DNA of 64,000 bases, taken from CAYQQU01 sp964419545. Lineage in GTDB: Bacteria > Bacteroidota > Bacteroidia > Chitinophagales > Saprospiraceae. A program made the position numbers and the translations under genes. The notes under the pieces were generated by a model. The model saw only the letters and a list, made by a program, of their open reading frames with translations, did no database searches and was not told the origin of the DNA. The stretch spans positions 1-64,000 of the forward strand of contig CAYQQU010000008.1 in assembly GCA_964419545.1 (NCBI GenBank), read 5' to 3'. Shown here one piece after another: positions 14,710-24,654 of the stretch; position 1 is the first letter of the stretch; every line of letters starts with the position of its first letter.

Positions 14710-15960
14710 ATGGAAAACCTGTTGCGGCAATACAAAGAGAAGGCCCCTGAGATCGTCTTCGAGTGGTGCGACCCGGAGACGGAAGCCCGGGGGTGGGTGG
14801 TGATCAACTCGTTGCGCAACGGCGCAGCCGGCGGCGGCACGCGCATGCGGCGGGGGCTGACCCGCGAAGAGGTGATCTCGCTTTCCAAAGTCATGGAAGT
14901 CAAATTCGCCGTCTGCGGCCCGGATATCGGAGGGGCCAAGTCGGGTATCGACTTCGACCCGTCCGATCCGCGACGGGGGCAGGTGTTGCGACGCTGGTAC
15001 CAGGCCATCTTTCCGCTGCTCAAAAACTACTACGGCACCGGAGGCGACCTCAATGTCGACGAGCTGCGCGACGTCATTCCCATCACCGAAGACCTGGGCC
15101 TGTGGCATCCTCAGGAGGGCATCGTCAACGGCCACCTCAACTCTTCGCGGGGCGAAAAGGTGAGCATCATCGGCCAGCTGCGCTACGGCTGTGGAAAAGT
15201 GGTCGAAGATCCGCGCTACGTACCCGAAGGGCCCAATAAATACGCGGTAGCCGACATGATTACCGGCTATGGGGTCTCCGAGTCGGTCCGGCATTTTTAC
15301 GATTTGTTTCACGGATCTTCGCTGCGGGGCAAGACCGCGATCATCCAGGGTTGGGGTAACGTCGCCTCCGCCGCTGCCTGTTACCTGGCCTATCACGGGG
15401 TGCGCATCCTCGGCATCATCGACCGGGACGGCGGCGTGATCGATGAAAAAGGCATGGACCTCGCCGCCGCCAAGCACCTCTTCCTCACAAAACAGGGCAA
15501 TAAGCTGCAGACGGAAAATATGTTCCCCTTCGAGGAAATGAACGAACGGATCTGGCAGCTGGGCGCCGATATCTTCATCCCCGGGGCTGCTTCCAAGCTG
15601 GTGACCCGAGAGCAGGTGGACGCGATGATCCGGGGCGGACTGGAAACGATCGCCTGCGGGGCCAACGTGCCCTTCGTGGACGACGGCGTGTTCTTCGGCC
15701 CCACGGCCGGCTATACCGACCGGCAGGTCAGCCTGATCCCCGACTTTATCGCCAACTGCGGGATGGCGCGTGTCTTTGCGTATTTTATGCAGCCCGACGC
15801 GGAAATGACCGACGAGGCCATTTTTTCGGACGTCTCGCTGACCATCCGGCGAGCGCTGGAAAAGGTGCATCGCGTGAATCCAGCCCCGACGGGCGTCGCC
15901 TCCGCCGCCCTGGAAGACGTCCTGCGGCGATTGTTGCCCGGAGCGGCGGTAACGGTATGA
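14710..15960 (+). CDS. Glu/Leu/Phe/Val dehydrogenase
   Basis: The 416-residue protein is an amino acid dehydrogenase of the GDH superfamily, interconverting an amino acid with its 2-oxo acid and ammonia using NAD(P). The substrate-domain motif AAGGGTRMRRGLT and lysines in VMEVKFAVCG and GGAKSGIDFDP (catalytic region) are near residues 38-82. The Rossmann domain begins IIQGWGNVASAAACYLA (about residue 217). It is somewhat shorter than typical hexameric glutamate dehydrogenase; the GGTRM motif resembles the leucine dehydrogenase branch, so the substrate is open. It is divergent from the ureohydrolase-like gene, suggesting shared control of nitrogen metabolism. Confidence 0.9.
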   Translation: MENLLRQYKEKAPEIVFEWCDPETEARGWVVINSLRNGAAGGGTRMRRGLTREEVISLSKVMEVKFAVCGPDIGGAKSGIDFDPSDPRRGQVLRRWYQAIFPLLKNYYGTGGDLNVDELRDVIPITEDLGLWHPQEGIVNGHLNSSRGEKVSIIGQLRYGCGKVVEDPRYVPEGPNKYAVADMITGYGVSESVRHFYDLFHGSSLRGKTAIIQGWGNVASAAACYLAYHGVRILGIIDRDGGVIDEKGMDLAAAKHLFLTKQGNKLQTENMFPFEEMNERIWQLGADIFIPGAASKLVTREQVDAMIRGGLETIACGANVPFVDDGVFFGPTAGYTDRQVSLIPDFIANCGMARVFAYFMQPDAEMTDEAIFSDVSLTIRRALEKVHRVNPAPTGVASAALEDVLRRLLPGAAVTV

Positions 15961-16177
15961 GCGGTAAATAATTTGTCCGGAAATACAATTTATGGGTAGG
16001 GCCCGGCGTTAAGGCTACACTTCTATTGGTTATCTACCTTTATCGACCCCCTGCAATTCGCACAACCTTTCACTTTGTGACGCCGGTATTTGAAACCTGA
16101 AGGCAAAAACTCCGTAAAGGACATAGAGCAAGTACCCGGTATGTGGTAGGCGCGGAGTAGTTTCTTTTCGCAACGGC
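15961..16177. other. Intergenic region without a recognisable gene
   Basis: No convincing coding sequence, RNA or repeat was found between the dehydrogenase and the promoter of the OmpA-type gene. A 70-codon minus-strand frame at 16030-16242 runs into the promoter and has no recognisable features. Confidence 0.5.
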
Positions 16178-16208
16178 TTGGAACAAGTTGAAATAAACAA
16201 TAATTTTG
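16178..16208 (+). promoter_or_regulatory. Promoter of the OmpA-family gene
   Basis: TTG at 16178-16180 is followed after 20 bases by TAATTTTG (16201-16208), a full match to TAnnTTTG. It implies a leader of about 100 nt before the ATG at 16319. Confidence 0.65.
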
Positions 16209-16318
16209 CGCTGACTTGATCCTCGCCCGTTATCGAAAGCAAATTTTCGCAAACATACTTGCCTAAAGACCCAGGAGAAAACTTAAAAACCGATTTTAAT
16301 CAACAATTCCCAAAGCTT

Positions 16319-17821
16319 ATGACAACGAGATTTACTACTATCCTCTTAGTACTGATGTGCGGGCTGGTTACCGGATTGTATGCTCAGAGCGGGCTCAGCC
16401 CGGCGCCGGCGGGTAAGGGAACAGGTAGTATCGGCACTACACCTAATGATATGTGGGAGGTAGGGCTCAACGTCGGTCACTTCTTCTACGCCGGCGATGT
16501 CACCTTCAACCCCGGCTACGGCGTCGGCCTGCACGTACGCAAATCTATCGATTACGTCTTTTCCTTGCGGTTCGACGGCCTGTACGGCTCGGCTTCGGGA
16601 GAAAATGACGGCGGCTCCTTTCAACGCCGCTTTGAAAGCACCTATATGAGCGGCACCGTCTTCGGCGTGATGAGCCTCAACAGCCTCAAGTGGAACAAGC
16701 CCGTGCGCTCCACGAGCCTTTACTTCATGGCCGGCGGCGGCGCCAACAACTTCGAGACCATGTACGACGAGCCTATCCGCGACGGCTCGCCGCAGGTGGA
16801 AACCATAACGCAGGAAGGGGAATGGGCTTTGCACTTTGCAGTGGGCGGCGGCATCGGATTCCGCGTCAACAAGCGCTTTAACATCGCCGTAGAACACCAG
16901 GCCGCTATCCTCTTCGGCAGCCGCGCCGACCTGGCCGACGGCTACGATCCGGCCACCAACTTCCGCGATATCATCAACTTTACCAGCATCTCCCTGAATT
17001 ACAACCTCGGCAATCCCAACAAAAATACCGAGCCGCTCTACTGGATCAACCCGATCGAAGTGGTGCTGGACGACGTGCGACAGCTCCAGCAGCAAAACTC
17101 GCTGGCTATCGAGGATTCCGACGGCGACGGCGTAATCGACGCAGTCGACCAGGAACCCAATACGCCGCCGGACGTTCCCGTGGATACCAAAGGCCGTACG
17201 CTGGACAGCGACCGCGACGGTATCCCCGACTACAAGGACAAGGAACCGTACTACGTTCCCCGTCCGGGTGAGGTGGTGGACGGCGCCGGCGTGGTCACCA
17301 ATCCGGCCTACGCTCCGGCGGCGGCCGGCACGGTTACCGGCGGCGGCGTCAGCGAAGATCGCGTGCGCGAACTGATCGACGAAGCCCTCGACGAATATCG
17401 CCTCACCGAAGAAGGCAGCGCCGTGGCGGAGTGGTTCCTGCCGATGATCCATTTCGGGGTCGACAGCTATACCATCAAATACTCCGATTACGGCACCCTG
17501 GCCGGTATCGCCCGCATGATGAAAGGCAACAAGAACCTGCGCCTGGTCGTCACCGGCTTCACCGACCAGACCGGCCCGGAAGCCTACAACTCACAGCTTT
17601 CTTACCAGCGCGCCCGCGCTGTCATCGAACACCTGCAAAACAACCACAGCATCGGCCGCGGCCGCTTCGTACTCGAATACCTGGGGCAGGAAGGGGCGTT
17701 GGTGCCTTCAACCAGCAGCTACATGAACCGCCGGGTGGAGTTCCGCGTAGCCGCCCCGGATGACGTTGAAATGGATCCGCCCGCTCCGGAGATTAACAAC
17801 ACGAAAGGTAGTGGATATTAA
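16319..17821 (+). CDS. OmpA-family outer membrane protein with TSP3-type repeats
   Basis: The 500-residue protein has a signal peptide ending near LYAQ, an N-terminal beta-barrel (about residues 30-250), calcium-binding thrombospondin type 3 like repeats (DSDGDGVIDAVDQEPNT and DSDRDGIPDYKDKEP, about residues 273-325), a linker, and a C-terminal OmpA peptidoglycan-binding domain (about 375-480) with VVTGFTDQTGPEAYNSQLSYQRA. It likely ties the outer membrane to the cell wall. The ATG at 16319 was chosen because the signal peptide follows directly. Its transcript ends at a hairpin shared with the facing susCD-fasciclin operon. Confidence 0.9.
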   Translation: MTTRFTTILLVLMCGLVTGLYAQSGLSPAPAGKGTGSIGTTPNDMWEVGLNVGHFFYAGDVTFNPGYGVGLHVRKSIDYVFSLRFDGLYGSASGENDGGSFQRRFESTYMSGTVFGVMSLNSLKWNKPVRSTSLYFMAGGGANNFETMYDEPIRDGSPQVETITQEGEWALHFAVGGGIGFRVNKRFNIAVEHQAAILFGSRADLADGYDPATNFRDIINFTSISLNYNLGNPNKNTEPLYWINPIEVVLDDVRQLQQQNSLAIEDSDGDGVIDAVDQEPNTPPDVPVDTKGRTLDSDRDGIPDYKDKEPYYVPRPGEVVDGAGVVTNPAYAPAAAGTVTGGGVSEDRVRELIDEALDEYRLTEEGSAVAEWFLPMIHFGVDSYTIKYSDYGTLAGIARMMKGNKNLRLVVTGFTDQTGPEAYNSQLSYQRARAVIEHLQNNHSIGRGRFVLEYLGQEGALVPSTSSYMNRRVEFRVAAPDDVEMDPPAPEINNTKGSGY

Positions 17822-17892
17822 GGAGTTTGGGTGTGGGTTTGAGTGAGGGTGAGAGTGTGGAGTGAGAGTGTGGAGTGTGGAGTGTGGGCTTG
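17822..17892. repeat. GT-rich low-complexity tract
   Basis: Directly after the OmpA-type stop codon there are irregular tandem copies of GAGTGTGG and variants over about 70 bases. The composition differs strongly from the surroundings and there is no reading frame of note. Confidence 0.7.
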
Positions 17893-17973
17893 ATCCTTTT
17901 GGTGTGGAAAGACTCCGTTTTGTGCTTATAGTTCATTAGTTCTTATATCACCCCGTCAGCCCTACGAAAAAAC

Positions 17974-18010
17974 AAAAGGGGGCTGCTCCTTACGGAGTCA
18001 GCCGCCTTTT
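17974..18010. terminator. Bidirectional terminator
   Basis: AAAAGGGGGCTGCTCC and GGAGTCAGCCGCCTTTT form a stem with small bulges around a TTAC loop, with A-rich and T-rich flanks. It lies between the OmpA-type gene (+) and the fasciclin gene (-), so it can serve both. Confidence 0.7.
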
Positions 18011-18076
18011 GCGTTTAGCAGAAAAGAGGGGCGACAACCGGATTTTTTCAAACCTCGGTTGTGCGCCGATTCCGGG

Positions 18077-19438
18077 TTACGGTAGAATTACGGTATCGAT
18101 GGCGTGGATCACGCCGTTCGTGCCCTGAACGTCGGTCAGGATGATGTTGGCCGAGTTTGAGCCGGCGTTGATCACGGCGCCTTCGTCCAGGTCGATAGTG
18201 AAGGTACCTCCGCTGAGGGTGGTTACTTCCATATCATCCATCAGGTCGCCCGAGCGGACGTTCGCGTCGCCGACCACGTGGTAGAGCAGTACTTCTTCCA
18301 GGGTCGCTACCGGGATATCGCTGATCGCGTTCCAGTCGGGATTGCTGTCGAGCAGGGCCTGGAAAGCATCGTTGGTCGGTGCGAAGACGGTGAACGGACC
18401 GGGGCCGCTGAGCACTTCTACGAAGTCGGTCATCAGGCCGGTAGCCGTAAGCGCTTCCACCAGCAGGCTGAAGTTGGGATCGGAAGTAGCGAAAGTCACG
18501 ATATTCGGCGGCAGAAGTACGCCGTCGATGGTGTGGATGACGCCGTTGCTTCCTTCACAGTCGAAGTCGGTGGCCGTCACCGAACCGTCGTTGAAAGAAA
18601 CGCCACTGTCGGTGTTGAAGTACAGGCTCAGGGTGGCGTTGGGGTGGATGAGCGTATCTACGGCCGAAAGCGTGGTCAGGTAACCGGTAGCCGCCGTACT
18701 CGAGAGAATGGTTTGCCCGACGACGTGGTACGTCAGTACGGAGGTCAGGGTCTCAAGAGGAATGTCTTCCAGACCGTTCCAGTCGGGATTGCTGTCGAGC
18801 AGTGCAACGAAAGCTTCGTTAACCGGAGCGAAGGTCGTAAAGGGCCCGCCTCCGCTCAGCGTGCTGACCAGTCCGGCCGAATCCACGGCAGCCGCCAGAA
18901 TGGAGAAGTCATCAAGATTAGAAGCGATGGCGACGATGTCGGCATCATCTTCGATCATAACGCTGAGCTCCCTGTTGACCGGACCTTGGCCGGCGTTGAT
19001 CGGCGTGCCGTTATCAGCCCTTGCCGCCGTAAGCGTAAGGGTGATCATCTCACCCCCGTCCAGAACACAGTCCGTCAGCAGTTGGATGTCGATATCGGTA
19101 GTCGTTGTACCGGTTTCATCCGGGTCGAAAACCAGCTCGACGGAGCCGCCGCCGGAGCTGGCGCCGGCGATGGTGTAGTCTTCGCCGAAGGTGGCGTCGC
19201 CACCGAGGCTGTAATCGACGGTAATATTCGTTTCGATCGGGAAGGTGAACTCCACGGTCAGGCTAACCACTTCGTTTTCTACCCCGGAAGCACCTCCCTG
19301 TCCGGTTGCAAAGCGCACGAACGGATCACCGGTTTCGATGCCCGACAGTGCGTCTTCGTCTTCCAGCGGTTCGTATTCACAGGCTGTAAATACGGAAAGG
19401 CCGAGGAATAAAAGGAAAATATATTTTAGGTTTTGCAT
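18077..19438 (-). CDS. Fasciclin (FAS1) domain lipoprotein
   Basis: The 453-residue protein starts MQNLKYIFLLFLGLSVFTAC, signal and lipobox with Cys20; the frame runs 87 codons further upstream but that part overlaps the SusD coding region. An N-terminal domain (about residues 35-165) resembles a Calx-beta/DUF4843-like module with GDATFGEDYTIAG and acidic residues. Two FAS1 domains follow (about 170-310 and 320-450), each with the TVFAPTNDAF/TFAPVNEAF and YHVVG motifs. FAS1 domains mediate adhesion. It is the third gene of a susC-susD operon, 31 bp after susD, so it is likely a surface protein acting with that uptake complex. Confidence 0.9.
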   Translation of the reverse strand: MQNLKYIFLLFLGLSVFTACEYEPLEDEDALSGIETGDPFVRFATGQGGASGVENEVVSLTVEFTFPIETNITVDYSLGGDATFGEDYTIAGASSGGGSVELVFDPDETGTTTTDIDIQLLTDCVLDGGEMITLTLTAARADNGTPINAGQGPVNRELSVMIEDDADIVAIASNLDDFSILAAAVDSAGLVSTLSGGGPFTTFAPVNEAFVALLDSNPDWNGLEDIPLETLTSVLTYHVVGQTILSSTAATGYLTTLSAVDTLIHPNATLSLYFNTDSGVSFNDGSVTATDFDCEGSNGVIHTIDGVLLPPNIVTFATSDPNFSLLVEALTATGLMTDFVEVLSGPGPFTVFAPTNDAFQALLDSNPDWNAISDIPVATLEEVLLYHVVGDANVRSGDLMDDMEVTTLSGGTFTIDLDEGAVINAGSNSANIILTDVQGTNGVIHAIDTVILP

Positions 19439-19469
19439 TGAAAAAGTCTTTTTGGATTCAACGTTTGAA

Positions 19470-20918
19470 TTAGTTCTCGAACCACATCGGCGCGTCCAGG
19501 TTCGGATCCTGCGGCGTATTGGTGTTGGCGCCGCGCTCGTCGGGCGGATAAGACAGCCGGCGGATGACGCCGGAGAGTAGACTGCCTTGCGGCACCACCA
19601 GGTCGGGAACTCCTGTACGGCGCCATTGCGTCCAGCTTTCGTGGGTACGCATGAAGTTGTGCAGGTACAACTGCAGGGCGATGGCTTCCAGTGCATCATT
19701 CTCGCTGAGGCTGCTCAGGCTGGGCAGGCTGTTCAGGTAGGCCTCTTTGTCGGCCGCGGCAATGGCGCCCGCCTTGCCGTCGAAGTAGTCCATAGAGAGC
19801 TGGATGCCCTGGCGGTAAGTCGCGTCGGCGTCGCCGCTGGCCCAGCCGCGCAGGATAGCTTCTGCTTCCAGCAGCAGCACTTCCGGCGCCGTGAGGTAGC
19901 GGTCCGGGAAGTCGGGGCGCAGGATGTTCAGGCTGACGACCGAAGCGCCGCCGGAAACACCGAAAGATCCGGGAGTAGCCGCCGGCAGGTATTCACCCGT
20001 ACCGACATCGGCGGCATCCGAAGATTCGTCGTAGTAGGTAGCCAGGCGCGGGTCGTTGAGGTCGTTCATGATGTCGAACATGGTAGTTGCCGCAACGAAC
20101 CAGTCGGGGTTTTCGCCGCCGGCAAAACGGTTGAGGGTATTCCAGAGCGGGTTGAAAGCGCCCGGCTCATCGAAGTACTGGAATTCGGCCTCGTCAGCCA
20201 GGGTGCGAATGATCGGCGACTCCAGGGTCTTTGAGATCTCGGCCGAAACGGCGCCCGGGTCCTGGTTGGCGATCAGGAAAAGCGTCTTCAGCTTGATGGC
20301 GTTGGCAAACTTTTCCCACTTCTCGAGGTCGCCGTCGTAGATCATATCGCCGAAATCGACGCGGAAAGCTTCTTCGCTGTTGTCGATCAGCGCTACCGCT
20401 TCGTCGATCAAGGCAACGATGCCTTCCAGGATGGTGCGCTGCTCATCGAAGATAGGCGCTTCGATCGACGGGTCCAGTGCTTCCGTAAACGGAACGCGCT
20501 CCCAAAGTACCGTGAGGTTGTAAAACAGGAACGCTTCCATGATCTTGCACTGTGCGATCACGTTGACGTTTTGCGGGTCTTGTTCGGCTGCCGTTTGTTC
20601 GGCGAGGACCAGGTTTTTCAAACCGCTATTGTAGATCGCCGTCCAGGTGTTGCCCACCAGGAAGGTGCTGGCGTTGCCCAGCGCCGCATCGTTGAATACA
20701 CCCAATCCGCCTTCCCACTGTTGGGTGGCGGGCAGGCGTCCGGAGACCTCGATCGTCCGGTTGTTGGAAGCGTTCACGAACACTTCCGGAAAAAGCAGGT
20801 TGGGGTCGACCTGAGTAGCGGCCAACGGATCCTCGTTGATATCGAGGGCGTCGTCGCAGCTGGTGTTCACAAACACCATCAGGCCGGTAAGTATCAGAGG
20901 AAGAAATAATTTTTTCAT
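19470..20918 (-). CDS. SusD/RagB-family nutrient-binding outer membrane lipoprotein
   Basis: The 482-residue protein has a signal peptide and lipobox VNTSC (Cys about 20) and the TPR-rich SusD-like fold of the SusD-like_2 group. SusD proteins form the lid of the TonB-dependent SusC channel and capture substrate at the cell surface. It lies 30 bp after susC and 31 bp before the fasciclin gene on the same strand. No glycoside hydrolase is adjacent, so the ligand could be peptide or glycan. Confidence 0.93.
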   Translation of the reverse strand: MKKLFLPLILTGLMVFVNTSCDDALDINEDPLAATQVDPNLLFPEVFVNASNNRTIEVSGRLPATQQWEGGLGVFNDAALGNASTFLVGNTWTAIYNSGLKNLVLAEQTAAEQDPQNVNVIAQCKIMEAFLFYNLTVLWERVPFTEALDPSIEAPIFDEQRTILEGIVALIDEAVALIDNSEEAFRVDFGDMIYDGDLEKWEKFANAIKLKTLFLIANQDPGAVSAEISKTLESPIIRTLADEAEFQYFDEPGAFNPLWNTLNRFAGGENPDWFVAATTMFDIMNDLNDPRLATYYDESSDAADVGTGEYLPAATPGSFGVSGGASVVSLNILRPDFPDRYLTAPEVLLLEAEAILRGWASGDADATYRQGIQLSMDYFDGKAGAIAAADKEAYLNSLPSLSSLSENDALEAIALQLYLHNFMRTHESWTQWRRTGVPDLVVPQGSLLSGVIRRLSYPPDERGANTNTPQDPNLDAPMWFEN

Positions 20919-20948
20919 AATTGTGTTTCAGATTTTTGCATTTAACCA

Positions 20949-23900
20949 TTAAAACTGCAGGCGCAGGTTGACGCCGAATGTCCGCGAAGTGGGCGGGCTG
21001 TTGAACTCGATACCGGCGCCGTCGTTGGCCGAACCAAAGAGGTTGGTCTCCGGGTCGATGTGTGGGATTTCGCTCCAGATCAGGGCCAGGTTACGGGCTT
21101 CCACACCGATGGAGACACCCCGGAAGGGCGTGCCGTCTAACAAGCTTTTCGGAAGGTTGTAGGACAGGGCAACTTCGCGCAGCTTGATGAAGCTCGCATC
21201 GAAGATGTGGCCCTCGGCGACATTCTGGTTGGTGTAGGCTTCCCAGAAATCCTGAGCGCGCACCGGAATATCGTTCGGGCGCAGGGTGCCGTCAGGGTTT
21301 TCTATAAACGCTTCGGTATCGATGAACGATGCTTCGCGGTTGGCGCCGGCTTCTTCTGCCAGTCCGTCATCGCGCAGTGCCTGTACAGTATTAGAATAGA
21401 GGAGGCCACCGTCGCGCATATCGAAAGTGAAGCGCAGATTCAGGCCTTTCCAGTTGATATTGTTGGTCCAGCCGGCCACCCAGTCGGGAAAGACATCGCC
21501 GATGCGTTCGTTCTCACCCGCGAGTCGCAGCCCGGTATTCGGATCGACAATGATCCGGGTTGAGTCGCTTTCCGCACGGCGAAACTTGTTTCCGAAAATA
21601 CCAAAGGTCTCACCGGGCGAAGCGATGATCTGGATGCTGTTGAAACCGCTATTGACGATCAGGCGGTCTACGCCGTCGGCCAATTCGTCAACCAGGAAGC
21701 GGTTGCGCGTAAAGGTGACCAGCGTATTCCAGTTGACGGCGCGGTTGCGGACGATGTCGGCATTCAGTTCGATTTCTATACCTTCATTGGTCGTGGCGCC
21801 GACGTTGGTCAGGCGGAAGTTAAAGCCGGTCGATTCGGGAATCGGAACCGCGAGGATCTGGTCGATAGTCTTTACGTTGTAGTAGGTAGCGTCGAGGCCG
21901 AGGCGGCCGTTGAAGAACTGGAACTCACCGCCGACTTCGAAGCTGTTGACTGATTCCGGCAGCAGGTCTTCCGGCGGCACCGTAGCCGGGCCGGCGAAAG
22001 CCAGGGTCCCGTTGAAGGGGAAAGTAGTGGCGGTGCCGAATTGACCGAAGACGTCGGTTTGCGGGAAGTAGTTGAAGTTCAGCTGGTATGGGTCGGTATC
22101 ACCACCGACTTCGGCATAAGCGATGCGGAGTTTACCGTACGACAAGATGTTGCTGGACATCTGAAGCGCGTCCGTAAAGACGAAGCTCAGGCTGGCCGAC
22201 GGGTAGAAGTAAGAGTTGTTGTCGAGCGGCAGGGTCGAAGACCAGTCGTTACGGCCCGTCAGGTTAAGAGACAGCCACTCGCGGTAACTCAGCGTAATAT
22301 CGCCGTAAACGCCGAAGAGTCGGCGCTCGGTGAAATCGTTCGTCGGATTGTTGACATTGACGTTGCCATAGCTGAAGAGTTCTTCCACGGTCAGCTCCTG
22401 GGCAAAGTTCGTCACCCGCTCCAAAACACGGGTATTGTAGTTGAAGCCGATGATGCCTTTGATGAAGAAGTCTTCGCCGAGGTCGCGCTTGGCGGTCGCC
22501 AGCAGGTTGTAGTCGATCTGGCGCTGCTGGATACGGTCGTCAGTGAAGTCGCCCTGCAGGCGGCCCAGCGTACCTACGCGGTTGGACCGGAAGCGGTCGT
22601 CGGTGATGAAGTCATAACCCAGGCGGCTGGTGAGGTCGAACCAGAACACCGGCTCGTACTGAAGGGTAAAGTTACCGTAGACGCGTTCTACTTCCGTTTC
22701 GAAGAGGTTCTCGTTGGCAATCCAGTACGGGTTGTTGGTATTCTCCGTCAATGGGTTGAGCTGTTCGCCGACGCCTGTCGATTCGTCGATCCAGGGATCG
22801 AGCAAACCCACGTCTACGTTCCGCGGCAGGCCGTTAATGATGGTCGAAAGCACGTTCGGGTCGTTACCGCCCTGGGCCACGACACCGCCGCTGGTGGTGC
22901 GCACCAGGTTGACCCCGAAATTCGAGTTGATCTTCTGGGCGAACTTCTTACCGGCGTTGAACGAGAGGGTCGTGCGATCCAGTTCGGAAGCCGGAAAGAT
23001 ACCCGTCTGGTTCAGCTGCGTGGCGCTGAATCGGTAGTTGCCCGTCTCGTCGCCACCACCGACGGCGATGTTGTTGATGAGGGTGGTGCCCGTCTCGTAG
23101 AAGTCGTTCACGTTGTCGGGGAAGGCGCGCAGGGTCGATTCTTCGCCGGTGAAGTCCGTCACCGTACGGCCGTCGATTTCCGGGCCCCATCCGTTCAGGA
23201 AGTCGGTGGAGAACTTACCGTTCGTACCCTGAGCGTATTCGTTCTGGAAGTCCGGCAAGCGCAGCGGCTCGTTCACGCGGAAGGTCGAGTTGATCGTGAT
23301 GTTGGCGGCGTCGCCCTTTTTACCTTTTTTCGTGGTGACGATGATGGCCCCGTTGGCGGCGCGCGAACCGTAGAGAGCGGCGGCGGCGGCGCCTTTCAGG
23401 ATGGAGATCGACTCGATGTCGTCCGGGTTGATGTCCTGAGCACGGTTACCTACGTCAAAGCCGCCCGTGATGCGGGAGCCGGTGGAAATGTTGCTGTCGA
23501 AGATGGGCACCCCGTCGACGACCCAAAGCGGCTGGTTGCTGCCGCCGAGCGAGTTGATGCCCCGGATCAGGATCTTACTCGATCCGCCGAGGTTGCCGCT
23601 CTGCTGGGTGATGAGTACGCCTGAAGTTTTTCCCTGCAGGGAGTTGACGACGTTCGTTTCCCGAGCTACTGTAAATTCTTCACCGCCTATAGTCGTGACG
23701 GCGTAACCCAGGTCGCGACGCTGGCGCTCGATACCGGTGGCGGTAACTACCACTTCGTTCAGCTTCAGAACGTCGTAAACCATAGTTACATCAATGACGT
23801 CGCCGGCCCCGATCTCGATCTCCTGCGGCGTGTAGCCGGTATAGGAGAAAACCAGGGTGGTAGCGTCTTCCGGTACTTCCAGCGAATAGCTGCCGTCCAG

Positions 23901-24059
23901 GTCGGTGATCGTCCCGACCGTAGTGCCTTTTACCAGGACCGAAGCCCCGATCAGCGGCTCACCTACGTCGTCGGTGACGGTGCCGGTGATGGTCCGCTGG
24001 GCGACCAGGGAAAGGACGCCCGTAAGGACTAGCAATAAAACTAGTGAGAGTTTTTTCAT
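20949..24059 (-). CDS. SusC/RagA-family TonB-linked outer membrane protein
   Basis: The protein of about 1036 residues starts MKKLSLVLLLVLTGVLSLVAQ, a signal peptide; an ATG one codon upstream is equally possible. It has an N-terminal carboxypeptidase-regulatory-like domain (TITGTVTDDVGEPLIGASV ... GSYSLEVP), a plug domain (VVVTATGIERQRRDLGYAV, NPDDIESISILKGAAAAALYGSRAANG) and a 22-strand barrel ending in TFGVNLRLQF. It imports substrate delivered by the SusD lid using TonB energy. It heads a three-gene operon and has a -7 element about 230 bases upstream. Confidence 0.95.
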   Translation of the reverse strand: MKKLSLVLLLVLTGVLSLVAQRTITGTVTDDVGEPLIGASVLVKGTTVGTITDLDGSYSLEVPEDATTLVFSYTGYTPQEIEIGAGDVIDVTMVYDVLKLNEVVVTATGIERQRRDLGYAVTTIGGEEFTVARETNVVNSLQGKTSGVLITQQSGNLGGSSKILIRGINSLGGSNQPLWVVDGVPIFDSNISTGSRITGGFDVGNRAQDINPDDIESISILKGAAAAALYGSRAANGAIIVTTKKGKKGDAANITINSTFRVNEPLRLPDFQNEYAQGTNGKFSTDFLNGWGPEIDGRTVTDFTGEESTLRAFPDNVNDFYETGTTLINNIAVGGGDETGNYRFSATQLNQTGIFPASELDRTTLSFNAGKKFAQKINSNFGVNLVRTTSGGVVAQGGNDPNVLSTIINGLPRNVDVGLLDPWIDESTGVGEQLNPLTENTNNPYWIANENLFETEVERVYGNFTLQYEPVFWFDLTSRLGYDFITDDRFRSNRVGTLGRLQGDFTDDRIQQRQIDYNLLATAKRDLGEDFFIKGIIGFNYNTRVLERVTNFAQELTVEELFSYGNVNVNNPTNDFTERRLFGVYGDITLSYREWLSLNLTGRNDWSSTLPLDNNSYFYPSASLSFVFTDALQMSSNILSYGKLRIAYAEVGGDTDPYQLNFNYFPQTDVFGQFGTATTFPFNGTLAFAGPATVPPEDLLPESVNSFEVGGEFQFFNGRLGLDATYYNVKTIDQILAVPIPESTGFNFRLTNVGATTNEGIEIELNADIVRNRAVNWNTLVTFTRNRFLVDELADGVDRLIVNSGFNSIQIIASPGETFGIFGNKFRRAESDSTRIIVDPNTGLRLAGENERIGDVFPDWVAGWTNNINWKGLNLRFTFDMRDGGLLYSNTVQALRDDGLAEEAGANREASFIDTEAFIENPDGTLRPNDIPVRAQDFWEAYTNQNVAEGHIFDASFIKLREVALSYNLPKSLLDGTPFRGVSIGVEARNLALIWSEIPHIDPETNLFGSANDGAGIEFNSPPTSRTFGVNLRLQF

Positions 24060-24287
24060 CATAAAACCGTTTATGTGAACAAAAAGCAATTACCGAATCA
24101 TCACTTGGTACAAAAAGGGGGCGATAAACTTTACTAGAGCACCGGACGACCGGTCGCTCGGCAAACTGATTTCGTTTTTTGTTTTGTTTGAAAACCCTGG
24201 TTTACAAGATCAATTGAGATAGGGTAGTGGTGAAAGTAAAAATGGCAATTTCTTGTAGTGGCGTGTTTAAAGTTGGTAAACCGATGG

Positions 24288-24320
24288 CAAATGTAGAAAA
24301 TATTTTTTTTCGGACGGCAA
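24288..24320 (-). promoter_or_regulatory. Probable promoter of the susC operon
   Basis: On the minus strand TACATTTG (24295-24288) matches TAnnTTTG in full and a TTG lies 22 bases upstream (24320-24318), slightly longer than the usual spacing. The leader would be about 220 nt. The rest of 24063-24654 holds no gene or RNA that I recognise. Confidence 0.45.
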
Positions 24321-24654
24321 AAATGGAAGGCCGAATGACGTAAGACGGACCAAACCGCCCGCGCTCCCGGGAGACGGCTGTTCATCATTTAACTTTTTTT
24401 GGTTAGGTTCTGATATTGTAATTCTGTCGGGGCGCAGGCTCCGGATCATCCCCGTCGGACCGATCCGAGGTGTCGTTTTTTCACGCCCCTGGCTTACGTT
24501 GATGGGATTATATGGAAATCGTGTTTACCTTTAGATCGAAATAGTGCGCATCGACGCTGCTTTCCATCCGAAAAAAACAACTTTTACGGGAATTAGCTGT
24601 ATTAATTCCTGGTTGTCCGGACTGAAATCAAAAACTTATTTGCGGAAATCGGAA

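Noticed and set aside
16030..16242. 70-codon minus-strand frame before the OmpA-type gene
   Set aside because: It overlaps the likely promoter on the other strand and shows no known motif or signal.
24100..24654. Possible riboswitch before ribA
   Set aside because: The conserved FMN riboswitch blocks were not found; the region shows only weak promoter-like motifs.
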